Below are positions 33,776 to 45,060 of a DNA stretch of 64,000 bases, piece after piece (position 1 is the first letter of the stretch; every line of letters begins with the position of its first letter). The stretch comes from Anaspis maculata (Eukaryota > Arthropoda > Insecta > Coleoptera > Scraptiidae): NCBI GenBank assembly GCA_949128115.1, contig OX421964.1, positions 35,084,177 through 35,148,176 on the forward strand, written 5' to 3'. The position numbers and the translations under genes were made by a program. Below the pieces are notes generated by a model, which was not told the origin of the DNA, did not search any database, and saw only the letters and a program-made list of their open reading frames with translations.

Positions 33776-33956
33776 ACAACACCACTTCAAGACCAATGGA
33801 TTTTTACTTATTTATCAAATTTCGAAGTTCAAAAATTTCTTTGAATTTTGGAAATGTCTATGGGATCAGACCAAAGTACATCCTTGTAGCTTTCCAACGT
33901 GACCTGAATGGTAAGTTTCTGTCGAGTAATAAAACCACAGCGACTGATTCCGCAAC

Positions 33957-35158
33957 GTCCTATTTTACCAATTCAACTCCATCCTTAATGCCGTATTAAG
34001 GCTAAAGGGGACTGAAATTGAGTACCAAGTGTGCGACAGAGAGGAAATACATCAAAAGTAATCAAATGTTTTTGAGAAAACTATTGGTCCGATTTTGGAT
34101 CTGAAAAAAGGGTTAAACTCAAATATTAATTCTATTTGATGCACTAGTCAAAAAAATTTTGCAAAAAGATTCAAAAAAAAATTTCAATTTTTTTTTCAAT
34201 TTCACAATTGAATATTAATTTTTTTGAACACACTACCAATCTGACTGACGCACATAACTGACGTAGCTCACGTGCCCCGTGACAGATAACGCACATCTGA
34301 CTGACGTTGCCCCGGATCAGCTGTTCAAGACGGAGCTGCGTGACGTCAGTGGAAATGGTCTATTATGGCTGCTTATTACACTGCTGGGATTTTCTATGGG
34401 ACTGAAGATACAGTCTAATCCACGCAATCACTGTGCCATACGATAGAAGTATTCCAAATTTTAGAAGGTTTTCAAAATTCACTTTATTCTGTGGTGAATA
34501 TTGTATATCAACCTTTTTCCAAAATTCAAAAAAACATTGTTAGTATCGACCGAAATCAATTTTGAAAATTTCCCTTTGAAGTTAATCGCGCGCCGCCACG
34601 TGCAAGCGCAAGCATTCCCCGTCCGGTATCATCGTACAATATTTTATAGTCCGCGGTAAACAATACTTCTATCGTATAGCACAGTGATTGCGTGGATTAG
34701 ACTGTATCTTCAGTCCCGTAGAAAATCCCAGCAGTGTAATCAACAACCATAATAGACCATTTCCACTGACGTCACGCAGCTCCGTCTTGAACAGCTGATC
34801 GGGGCAACGTCAGTCAGATGTGCGTTATCTGTCACGGGGCACGTGAGCTACGTCAGTTATGTGCGTCAGTCAGATTGGTAGTGTGTTCAAAAAAATTAAT
34901 AATCAATTGTGAAATTGAAAAAAATTCCAAAAATTTTTTTGAATTTTTTTGCAGATTTTTTTTGACTAGTGCATCAAATAGAATTGAAATTTGAGTATAA
35001 CCCTTTTTTCAGATCCAAAATCGGACCAATAGTTTTCTCAAAAACATTTGATTACTTTTGATGTATTTCCTCTGTCGCACACTTGGTACTCAATTTCACT
35101 CCCCTTTAGCCTTGATACGGCATTAAGGATGGAGTTGAATTGGTAAAATAGGACGTTT
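33957..35158. repeat. 1.2-kb palindrome nested in the left arm
   Basis: GTCCTATTTTACCAATTCAA to its inverse; both halves carry the CTCACGTGCCCCGTGACAG and CACTGTGCCATACGATAGAA segments. The right arm of the giant element reads straight through the matching site (near 37313), so this is a later insertion into the left arm only. Confidence 0.82.
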
Positions 35159-35772
35159 AGTATATTGGAAATAGAAAAAAATAGGTGCATTGCTGGAATT
35201 AATTCAAACAAAAACGATTTTTGCACCATGGCAAGCTTACAGTCCATTATTCAACATATCAAAAGTCCTCAACTCTGAGACTGCTACAAATCAGTATACA
35301 GGGTGGAAGTTCATTATTTTTCTTTACTTTCTTTTTTCTTGAAAAACTGATGACCGAAAAAAAAGGTTTTCAGGCTAGTTTGATAGGCCATAGTCTTCCA
35401 ATGAACATATAAAAAATATACCACCCAGCAACTGCTGCGTATCAAATTACAGGGTGAAAACTATTTTTCAACTGATCTAGATGGAAGCCGGTTCCAGTTC
35501 TTTTGCAAGCTGATAATGTCATAATGAACATATGAAAAGGACACATCTCTGCATCTGCTGATTTTCATTTTACAGGGTGAAAAGTCATTTTCACGTTTAA
35601 ATTTTTTTCTTGATGAAATCGGCTCACACAACAATTGCGTCTGGTTTTTCTGTAAATTTGAGGTTTCTAGTCAAACATATCAAAATTATATATCTCTGCT
35701 ACAGCCACGTTTTTATTAACAAATTTAAATGTTTGGTTGCGTTCCAAGATTTTTTGAATTTTTGATGCAATA

Positions 35773-36696
35773 CCGTCCGTTTTTTTTTCTAGGCCCCAGC
35801 GCGTAGCGCCTTTATCATGGGTTCCACACCCAACATATTATATATTTTTGAAATCAGAAGAACAAAATCTTTCGATTGATGGTATGTCAAATTATTTTTG
35901 ACAGATGTCATTTTTTGACAATTGACAGAATAGTACTGTGAAATATCATTTTAAAGCCCATTAAATTCTGAGGAAAACTGTGTCTTCATTTTTAGAATAG
36001 GATGTCTTTCACAGCTTCTACAGGTCTTCAAATAGGAAAAAATGTTGAAATTCAGAAATACTCAATAACTACGTAAGTATAGGCAAAACAGGCATTTCTA
36101 ATAATAACTGATGATAATAATCAATAAATAATCACAATGAAACGAAACATGTCCTGAAGAAGTTACTTGAAATGACCGTCTCCTTATTCCTTAAATGGGA
36201 GATTCAACGACCGGTGAATTGCAACTGCCAGCCCAACGCGATAGTATCCGAGGTGGCCAGGTATGACACCCTCGATTTTTTTTTATGAGCCTATCTGAAA
36301 GATAAGGTATTTATAGAGTCTCCCGCTAATTTGGAGTATTTGGACGATTAAAAATCAGAATATTATCATCAGTTGATATTAAAAATACCTTTTAGTTATT
36401 GAGTAGGTATTTCTGAATTTTAACAATTTTTCCTATTCAAAGACCTCCAGAAGCTGTAAAAGACATCCTATTCTAGAAATTGAAACACGGTTCTCCTAAG
36501 AATTTTATGAGCTTTAAAATGGTGTGTCACAAGTACTATTCCGTCAATTGTCAAAAAATGACATCTGTCAAAAATAGTTTGACATATCATCAATCGATAG
36601 ATTTTGTTCTTCTGATTTCAAAAATATATAATATGTTGGATGTAAAACCCATAATAAAGGCGCTATAAGCTGGGGCCTAGAAAAAAAAACGGACGG
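35773..36696. repeat. Foldback CCGTCCG/CGGACGG, copy 2 (924 bp), at the apex
   Basis: Same family as 29861-30773, flanked by TA on both sides (35771-35772, 36697-36698). It sits at or very near the centre of symmetry of the giant foldback. Confidence 0.88.
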
Positions 36697-38664
36697 TATA
36701 CCCGAATATACCCAAACATTTAAATTAATAAAAAAAAACGTAGCTGTAGCAGAAATGTATTATTTTGATATGTTTGACTTGAAACTTCAGGTTTACAGAA
36801 GAATCAGTCGAAATTGATGTGTGAGCCAATTTCACCAAGAAAAAAATTAAAACGTGAAAATGACTTTTCACCCTGTAAAATGAAAAGCAGCAGTTGCAGA
36901 AATGTATCCTTTTTATATGTTCAGTATGACATTATAAGCTTGCAAAAGAACTGGACCCGGCTCCAATCTAGATCAGTTCCGCTAAGAAAAAAAAAATTAA
37001 GATGAAAACTGGTTTTCACCCTGTAACTTCATACACAGCAGTTGCTGAGCGATATATTTTTCATATGTTTATTGGAAGACTATGGCATATCAAACTAGCC
37101 TAAAACCGTTTTTTTCAGTCATAAGTTTTTTGAGAAAGAAAGGAAATAAGGAAAAATAATAAACTTTCACCCTGTATACTAATTTGTAGCAGTCCCAGAG
37201 TTGAGGACTTTTGATATGTTGAAGAGGGAACTGAAAACTAGCCATGGTAAAAAAATCGTTTTTGTTTGAATTAATTCCAGCAGATATTCTATTTCCAATA
37301 TACTAGTTGCGGAATCAGTCGCTGTGGTTTTATTTCTGGACAGAAACTTACCATTCAGATGCTCGTTGGAAAGCTACAAGGATGTACTTTGGTCTGAGCC
37401 CATAGACATTACCAAAATTCAAAGAAATTTTTGAATTTCGAAATTTGAATTCAATATTTGAATTTTTTTTTTTGATTTTGAAAATTTCAATGAGCTAAAA
37501 CCAAAGTACATCCTTGCAGCTTTCGAAAAAGACCTGAATGGTGAATTAATGTGGAGGAATAAACCCACAGCGGTTGATTCCGCAACGCCTTATTTTACCA
37601 ATTTGACTCCGTCTTTTCAAGTTAATTAGCAATTTGATATAACATTTAGATTGAAGGTCTAGGTTCAATTTTGCCATTTGAACTGAGTATCCTCACTTCC
37701 AGTTGGTAGTGGTGCCTCACTTGCGCTTATCGCTATTGAATGATTAGAAAGCAGACCATGATTCAAACAGTCATTAACCGTTATCTAAACAGGACCGTCT
37801 ACATCGCACAGGAATAACAGGATGGGAAATCGTGATGAACAGGGTAGAGCATATTTTGGAATAAATAAAGCATTCGCCAGCATTTTGCGATGCCGTCGTG
37901 AAATTCCCAGAATTCGAAAGCGGGGGGCTAGCTTTAAGTTGACCCCCCAACTCCAAAGGACCTTTGTGTCGATTTGGGCCTAGCATTTTTTGAAAAAAAT
38001 ACAGCATTCCCCGGCATTTCACGAGCATTTCAAGATGCCGTGGTTAAATTTCCAAAATTCGATAGTGGGGGGGCTACCGTTGAGTTGGCCCCCCAAATAA
38101 TTTTTTTTTGCGAATCGGGCTGAGCATCTTTCGAAAAAATACAGCATTCGCCAGCATTTCGCGAGCATTTTAAGATGCCGTCGTGAGATTTCCAAAATTC
38201 GAAAGTAGGGGGCTAGCGTTAAGCTGGCCCCCCAACTTTGATGGGCTTTTGTGTCGATTTGGGCCCAGCATTTTTCGAAAAAAATACAGCATTCGCCAGC
38301 ATTTCGCGAGCATTTTAAGATGCCGTCGTGAAATTTCCAAAATTCGAAAGTGGGGGGCTATCGTTAAGCTGGCCCCCCAAATTCGAAGGGCTTTTGTGTC
38401 GATTTGGGCCCAGCATTTTTCAAAAAAAATACAGCATTCGCCAGCATTTCGCAAGCATTTCACGATGCCGTCGTGAAATTTTCAAAACTCGAAAGTGGGA
38501 GGCTACCGTAAAGTTGGCCCCCCAAATGAAAATTGTTTTTTTGGCGAATCGGGCCGAGCATTTTTGGAAAATAATACAGCATTCGCCAGCATCTTGCGAG
38601 CATTTTACGATGCCGCAGTCGAATTTTCGAGATTCGAAAATGAGGGGGCCAACTTAACGCACCC

Positions 38665-38673
38665 ATTCTTGTA
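38665..38673. repeat. 9-bp target duplication, right copy
   Basis: ATTCTTGTA, identical to 32313-32321; the GR reading frame resumes with GTC directly after it. Confidence 0.93.
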
Positions 38674-39878
38674 GTCGATGTCAATCTTCCCATTTGCCAT
38701 AGACCAGTAACAGGCGTCGGATACACAGCCGACCAAATAACAACGTTAACAGTTTGTTGTTTAATGTTGATACAAGCTGTTGAAATGAACAGACACCAAA
38801 CACGTTTAGTTGAGCATTCAAAACACATCCAGTCGTTCGGCAACATCGTCACAAAGACAATTGGAAGAAACTTTACTGTGAAGGAACTTAACTTAGATTT
38901 AAATTTCTACAGGACATACAAGAGTGTATCTAGTTTATTATTTCTGTGTTGCCTTTGTGCAGCAGCGATCCAATTCGTGGAAGTAGGAGTAACTTGCTTT
39001 GTAGGCTTCGCAATTTTTCTCCTCGTTTCAGTAGAAGTGGATTTGTTAGTGCATCAGTCTGTAGTATTGCCAAGAAATATGCTGATGTGCATGAATAGAA
39101 GCAAAAGCAAGAACAAATTTGCTTTGCGAAATTCTTTTGGAGAACTTCAAACGTTTCGGAAAACGATCGAAAAAAGTTTCCAAATAGTCCAGGCCATGAA
39201 GCTGGTTTACACATTGACTGAAATATCTTTTTCAATTTACGAAGTAGTTTTGACAATCATAAGCGACAAAGAGGATGAAACAGAAATGGGAACATTTGTC
39301 ATTGTTTTTGTTTTGCTGCTGATACAGTATGTAATAGATTTTGCACTTATGGTCCATGCTTTCGAAGGTTTCAATGCAGAAGTAGGTATAAGTTATGTTA
39401 TTGTGTCGACGTTTTGCAGAAATTACAATCTCAAACTTTAACATTAGGTTGCAGCTCTTGTAGATGCATTTGAAGAAATGGACAAAGATTCATCGTATAA
39501 AAATGTATAAGTTCAAGTGTTTTGTATGATTCTTCAAATTCAAAAGCTTCATAATTTCAGGAAGAAATTTTTCATTTACAAACTTTTCTGGCCAAATCCA
39601 ACTTTCATGTTTGTGGGCTATTTTGCTTCGACTACAAACTTTTATACTCGGTAAGTTTGGGTGGTTATGGAAGAGCCACCCTTCATAAAAAATGTAGCAA
39701 TATTATTAATATCAATATTTACATATCATTACACAGGTAAATGTTTCAGATGGCAGCAGGAATAACAACTTACATCATTTACTTGGTGCAATTCCGAGAA
39801 ATGGCACATTTCAATCAAAACGGCTGTTGTGCAAGAAACGCTAACTTTGCAACATTATACAATAAGAAAAATATATAA

Positions 39879-41151
39879 ATATAGGTACTAAGATAACAAC
39901 AGTAGGTTCCTATTTCGTGTGTTTCAAGATATGTTGCCACGACTGTGGGGTTACGTTGTGAACGCAGGGAATGTAAGTGGGTATTGTATATGTCTAGTCA
40001 CTTGAAATTTGTTAAGAGACAAAGATTGATTAGTTTTTATTTGAGTAAATTAAAAAGTATTACTTAGGAACAATGATGGATAATTATTTATTATGTTATG
40101 AAATAAATTCACGAAATGCTGGAATGGGGTACTTGCCAATGGAATAGATTCAGCTGGAAATACTTTTGATTGCTAGTATAAGTGATAAGGGGACTCTACT
40201 GAGAATTTCACAAAAATCCCGTCGTTTTCTACAGAAAAAAACGAATTTGAAAAATCCTCCTAAAAGCTTCGCGCCAGGACAGGGATTTTGAGTGGGGTTG
40301 GTCTGACTGTGTGACAATGGAATATTCAAGAATGTCAGGGATGTCACTATGACACTGTCATTTTGAACATGCTATCGCAAAACCGGTTTCCTATCGAATT
40401 CTCCTACCATGAGCATTTAGACAATAAAGTCGAACAAGGTTTCGAAGAAACTGACTCCAGAAACCTCTTATAACACTGTCTCAGTCGAGATAATTTATTT
40501 CCAGGGGAAAATCTGGAGGATCACCAATGCACAGAAATAAGAGGCTGAAAATGAACAGTGAGCTTTTATAGGTTGATCCATGGAGGGTTCATCATTAGCA
40601 TACAATTCCGGATAGGTAATACTTTAGAGCTACAAGAGATCCATGTGAGGAGGACGCGATGGATCTCCAAATAAAATGTGGGGAGCAGGAACACTGATGT
40701 CCGAAATGAAGCCGAGGGTCAGCCAGGTCAGAGCACGGGTGACAAACATGCGAAAGGCTTTTAGGTGGACAACACTGAAGACTAAAGAAAGAGACTAGTT
40801 AGGTTGAACAAGAAATATACAAAACGAGTAGGTACTTACTGCGTAGATCAAAGCCTCGATCAAAGCAGTCAAAGGCAAAAAAAGGACACAGAAAGAAATT
40901 ACGGCCGGCGGTTTGACGTTGTCAGTCAGACTCAGATCTTGTTGTTTGAAAACGGCACCTTGGCGATGTTATATATTGCCAACCCAACGAGGAAAAAGAG
41001 TCCTTCTATGTTCTATATCTAATATATTTGTGACGTCACAAATATATTATTAAAACACGCATTGCGGCCGCAATTTTGGGAATTTAGGAAAAAGAAAAAA
41101 TACGGGTACATTATTTTTGACCATACTATCGATTTAGCCAATAAAAAAAAA
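39879..41151. other. Tail-to-tail interval between GR loci 7 and 8
   Basis: No gene recognised. Contains the 30-bp palindrome at 41020-41049. Confidence 0.5.
41020..41049. other. 30-bp perfect palindrome centred on TGACGTCA
   Basis: TAATATATTTGTGAC followed by its exact inverse; the middle eight bases are a consensus CRE (CREB/ATF site). Located about 100 bp past the stop codon of GR locus 8. Whether it is regulatory or just a cruciform-forming sequence is unknown. Confidence 0.6.
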
Positions 41152-43023
41152 TTAGGCAAGTACCCCATTCACTTGAAATCTGTGATGATGTCGGTCCAAG
41201 TCTCTAAATTGAAACAGGTATACGGAATACGTGGTAACACCAGCTATCATCTGGAATTATTCAAAAATAGTTATAAGTACGAGTAATAGAAGAAAATGGG
41301 GACATCTTTCTGACTTACAGAATAAATTAAAGTATGATCGAGTGTAAAAAGTCCACAGACTGAGAAGTGTGAGCTACGTAGACGTACTTGTAGATACAAG
41401 CTTTGCTCCTGAAACGCAATAGATACTAAAGGTACATCCTTCAATCACTGGTTCCTTAGTCAACTGAAAATCTGACAGGTGCATTTTTTAAACTTCCAAA
41501 TTTAAACCGTATTGATTGCACCACCTTTTCACAGTACCCGGACGACGTCTATAAAGATCAGTTGAACTCATATTATACTCAACACTCAACATTATAGGCT
41601 CCTCAATTTCAATTATCGAAATCAATAGTTACCATGTCCAATTGAAAAGTGATTTTTTGCTTTGTAAGGTGATTCTCTAGAGCTGATATTTTCGGCATAA
41701 AATAGGCACTGTGATGTCTTTTCGAATGATGTTCACTGCACCGACTGAGCAAATACTGATTAAATTACATAATGTCTCCGATTTGTTGTTATTGTGTAGT
41801 TACTCTTTCGAAAATCGAAAGGGTCTTCGGAAGTACTATAGATAGTAAAAATAAAAAGTAAACGAGCCAAAATGTAGGTCAGAGCCTACAGAGCTGGCAG
41901 TATATATCTGATATAACGCGAGAATCTAATTTCAGACGGCACTCAAAAGACGCAACAATAAGACGTCGCAAAATCGCAAAGCGCAATAAACAAAAACGAA
42001 TGGTGCAGAAACGGATTCCGGAATAGAAAAACAAGGAGATTGGAAAGCTATTACACATACATCCTTATAGCCGAACCCTTTGTCGTTCCCGACGTCGTCC
42101 ATGATCCGCTCCATGGTCTTCCGGGCCTGGAAAAATCAGACATGTGAAAATGCACAACCAAAGCCAAATGAGAAAACTTATACTTCGACAACAAATCCAT
42201 CGAATAAAGACACCAAAATTAATATCTCCGCTGCCATGTATACCAGAGCCAACACGCACATAAACATCAATTTGGCGAACTCTTTTTGCGGCAGGTTTTC
42301 TCTCACTTCAAGCAACAGCACGAGGGTGTAGATCATGGATGAAATTTCAATCAACGAATGCAACAATTTGATCAGTATCCGGAACTGAAAAATCCTCTGC
42401 ATTGGTAGCTGCAAATCGAAATAAGCCGACAACAGCTTTTTGATTGCTCCACATTTAGTTTTGCTCAAAATATACGTTGCCATTCTCATATAGTAGCATA
42501 TGAGAATGTCAAATTGAATGGTTATCCACCCTGATAGGATGTACTTGAGTATGCATTGGGTGTCTCTGCTGTGAATGTCGAAGTGAAGCATAAACATATT
42601 TGTCACTCCTACGATCACGTACGCGTACTTGTATAGAACAAATATTTTCATTTTCTGCACGAATTCTGTGAAATCGATGAAGGTAGAAAACTTTGTCAGG
42701 TTTGAAATTCGATTGAAAACTTCGACTATTTCCGTTTGCACGTGATTCGCCATGATTATCATGGATCCCACATGGATGGCCATAACTGTGGCCGATATAA
42801 CTTCGGTGACATCGCCCACTTTGTCACGTTTCCTCCGACATGTTGCCACGCTCACGGTGTTATAGAAGAATGTAGTTGCTAGCACTATGTTGAGCGCTAT
42901 GTCTGCTTTGTTTCTTAAGAATTTGCCATTTTTGACTCTGTATGATGTCAGACCAAAGCATTTACAAACTATAAACAAAGTTGATACCAAAGAAATAGGC
43001 CTGCATGAGTGGTGAGTCGTCAT
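41152..43023 (-). CDS. Gustatory receptor, locus 8
   Basis: Exons (minus): 43023-42184, 42126-42061, 41408-41319, 41250-41152; 364 residues. Donors GTATAA, GTATGT, GTAAGT, all phase 0. It starts MTTHHSCRPISLVSTLFIVC, with CKCFGLTSYRVKNGKFL, ATCRRKRDKVGD, MQRIFQFRILIKLLHSLIE and SLFDGFVVE. Exon 2 is ARKTMERIMDDVGNDKGF then GYKD. Exon 3 is EQSLYLQVRLRSSHFSVCGL to TLIYS. Exon 4 is MIAGVTTYSVYLFQFRDLDR to TAA, with a canonical TYSVYLFQF. Closest to locus 6. Intact; intron 2 is the long one (652 nt). Role as for other GRs: a chemosensory receptor-channel with unknown ligand. Confidence 0.92.
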
Positions 43024-43541
43024 AGTGTTTCGATATAGAGCTAACTACTGAGTCCTGATTAATAATATGCTATTTTACTTAACCCAGGCTATTATGTCAA
43101 AAAGTCAATAATCCCAAAGTGAAAGAGCCATAATCAATTTGTGTTAGCAGCAATTACTATTAACTATCAACGTCAAAGGTAAGATACCACACAACTTATT
43201 TTAATTTATTCAAAGTTGAAATCATTCAAGATGTTTTATAGTATGAGTTTGTGTAAGCAGACTCATTATTGCCGGCCACTATAAGAGGCAGTTACCAAAC
43301 TCTTGCTAGTTTCATTTTCACATAATATTCGAAGTAGGCACTTGAATCAATATTTCGAAGTAAAAAACATGCATATAGAGTGATAAATAAGTGATGTAAA
43401 TAGCCACATTTAAATAATCAACCATCAACACTCACTGAGTGCTGTTTAGTTTCAATCCGGTTTTTTATACCGGATCAAAACGGGCTCAAAAGTTATGGAA
43501 GACAAAACATAAGTATATGCCATACACTTTCTATTTTCAGC
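43024..43541. other. 5' flank of GR locus 8
   Basis: About 0.5 kb with no gene; promoter presumed, no motif recognised. Confidence 0.45.
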
Positions 43542-43693
43542 AGAATGACTTATTGAAGCACAAATAGGCTGGGGGGCTACGACTACGGCTCATGGCACCT
43601 GCAAAGTTTTTGAGCGAAACTATCAGTGGCCATCGAACGTATTCTCCCAGCGCTCCAGCTTGTCACTTGATTTTTGCTCCAAAAAATCATTCT
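43542..43693. mobile_element. MITE, AGAATGACTT termini (copy 1)
   Basis: Ends AGAATGACTTATTGAAGCA and the inverse; inside are GGCTGGGGGGCTACG, GGCACCTG and CCAGCGCTCCAGCTTG segments. A second, better preserved copy lies at 49386-49559, after GR locus 10. Non-coding. Confidence 0.8.
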
Positions 43694-43695
43694 TA

Positions 43696-44398
43696 ATAGG
43701 TCGTATCGACGTGACGTCACGCTCCTGAAAATCGGCCATTTTGTAGAGGCTAATCAAACTGACTTTTATCACATCAACTAGAGTGTCACAAAGTTCATGT
43801 TTTCAATGACCCAGAAGATGGTAGTTTGCTCTGTTCGCTGTGTATATGGCTGTTCGGCCACCTACTCCCGCATGGGAGCATCGGTTTTCACTGTTTTGGA
43901 CTACCCTGGAGTGTTGATATACCGTGAAGATCGAGCGCAGGAATGATCTGAACAACGGAAATCCTGATGGCTTTATCGAGCAAGTCGAAGAAATTATCTC
44001 AACAGAAAGTTCACAAGAGACTTGAAAGCTTGCAGAGAACACTTCTTGCGTGCGGTAGGTCGTGTGCTTCTTCTGCTTAATGGGCTATTAGTTGCTTGAC
44101 TGAGCACGTTTCTGTACCCAACGCAAGAGGCCTACAAGGGCCTCCCGCGTTGTGTTTTTGCATCATATCCAATGTGTAGTCGAGATTTTGATTCACCAGC
44201 TCAAATGGGTCACACTACAAACACAGCACCGCAAGTTTCTACTCGCGGCTGGGCAAATCATCGTCAACAAGCGTCTTGCTGTAATTGCTTGACAACTTCG
44301 CCATGTCAGTCTTGATGTAGGTATGTGACAAATCTAAATCTCAGTCAGCTGTTTTTGATTAGCTCCTACAAAATGGCCGCCTCGTCGATACGACCTAT
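43696..44398 (+). mobile_element. 703-bp P-like element remnant with THAP-domain traces
   Basis: Inverted ends ATAGGTCGTATCGACG; the similarity continues inside (GGCCATTTTGTAG and its inverse). On the plus strand from 43806 a fragment reads MVVCSVRCVYGCSATYSRMG, then after a stop and frame change WLYRASRRNYLNRKFTRDLK and ACREHFL. This order (C-x-C pair, W, then C-x2-H-F) fits a THAP zinc finger, the DNA-binding domain of P-element transposases and THAP proteins. The catalytic part is absent. No target duplication was found. Assignment to the P superfamily is an inference. Confidence 0.6.
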
Positions 44399-44459
44399 AG
44401 AAGTTATCTATCAAGTACGACTAGGATATAAACGTAGCTCTTTGTCGATCTTGACAGTG

Positions 44460-45060
44460 GCCCAAAAATGTCCATGGAGATGCTAGACTAAAGTTTCTCA
44501 GGTGGTGGCGTGTTGCACATCAATCCGATTGACTTCTTGAGCTCTGACTCCACTGCCTCTCCTCCCGGAACATGTACCGTGGGTACTTGGTTGGCTTCGC
44601 ACGAATTCTCTCGCACAGTCGGAGATGATGCTGATTTTCGATGGTGGGTTCGCTGGCTGGCTCGTCCGGAGCGTCTTCGACGGCATCCACCACTGGCACG
44701 GTTCTGAAGAGTGAATCGGACACTAAGTGATCTCGGCCCTTCCGGTGGATAGTCTGGAAGTCATACTTATGTAATCGAATGGGCCAGGCAGCTGACTTGC
44801 TGGTAGGGTCTTTTAAATTGTGTAACCACTTCAGACTGTGATGGTCCGTAATTACCGTGAAGGATATGCCCTTCAAATAAGATCTCAGGGACTCTACCGC
44901 CCAAAGGACCGCTAGACACTCGCGTTCAGTTCGCGTTGTGTCCGATGCTTGATATCTTCGAACAGCTTTTCGTTGTAGTCCTCCGGCTAAAATTCGTTAA
45001 GGACTTCCTTTTGCAGGATGGTCAAAGTAGATGAGATCTTCCGTGCCGATCTATACCACG
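44460..45060 (-). mobile_element. Ty3/Gypsy retrotransposon relic (RNase H region)
   Basis: The minus strand near 44950-44520 reads ECLAVLWAVESLRSYLKG, then FTVITDHHSLKWLHNLKDP and YDFQTIHRKGRDHLVSDSL, the RNase H domain following Gypsy reverse transcriptase. Upstream (to about 45060) the frame is shifted (YNEKLFEDIKHRTQREL). The downstream tethering and integrase regions and LTRs were not found. Dead fragment. Confidence 0.85.

Larger units (their letters stand above)
32322..38664. mobile_element. Giant foldback (FB/Mutator-like) transposon, 6343 bp
   Basis: The ends are GGGTGCGTTAAGTTGGCC and its inverse, with a perfect 9-bp target duplication. The outer about 0.8 kb of each arm is six or so tandem units of about 143-145 bp, each with GCTGGCGAATGCTGTATT and a GGGGGCCAACTTAACG-like block. 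Inside these the arms continue as unique inverted sequence (33.2-33.96 and 35.16-35.77 kb against 36.7-37.8 kb). Two foldbacks and one short inverted repeat are nested in it. There is no transposase, so it must be mobilised in trans. Long arms built of tandem repeats plus 9-bp duplications are known from Drosophila FB elements and Mutator-type foldbacks. Confidence 0.9.
32166..39878 (+). pseudogene. Gustatory receptor, locus 7, exon 1 split by a 6.3-kb foldback
   Basis: Exon 1a 32166-32321 (MTQVAKLMSPVFVLFKCTG, then SLNTDKKCFTRTK, VFLALSVILV) and exon 1b 38674-39381 (starts VDVNLPICHRPVTGVGYTAD; then EMNRHQTRLV, HQSVVLPRNMLMCMNRS, VHAFEGFNAE). Leaving out the insert and one target copy joins them in frame, 52 plus 236 codons with no stop. 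Exon 2 39448-39504 (VAALVDAFEEMDKDSSYKN), exon 3 39561-39650 (EEIFHLQTFLAKSNFHVCGL to KLLYS), exon 4 39750-39878 (MAAGITTYIIYLVQFREMAH). Donors GTAGGT, GTATAA, GTAAGT. Without the insert it would be a 379-residue GR of the locus 1-5 group. As it stands translation stops in the element's arm, in the first membrane segment. No other lesion was seen, so the insertion looks recent. Confidence 0.92.

Noticed and set aside
32474..38657. Several similar open frames of 70-135 codons with repeated KKYSIRQHFASI-like text on both strands
   Set aside because: They are the tandem units of the foldback arms read in a fortuitously open frame; the same text appears on both strands of an inverted repeat.
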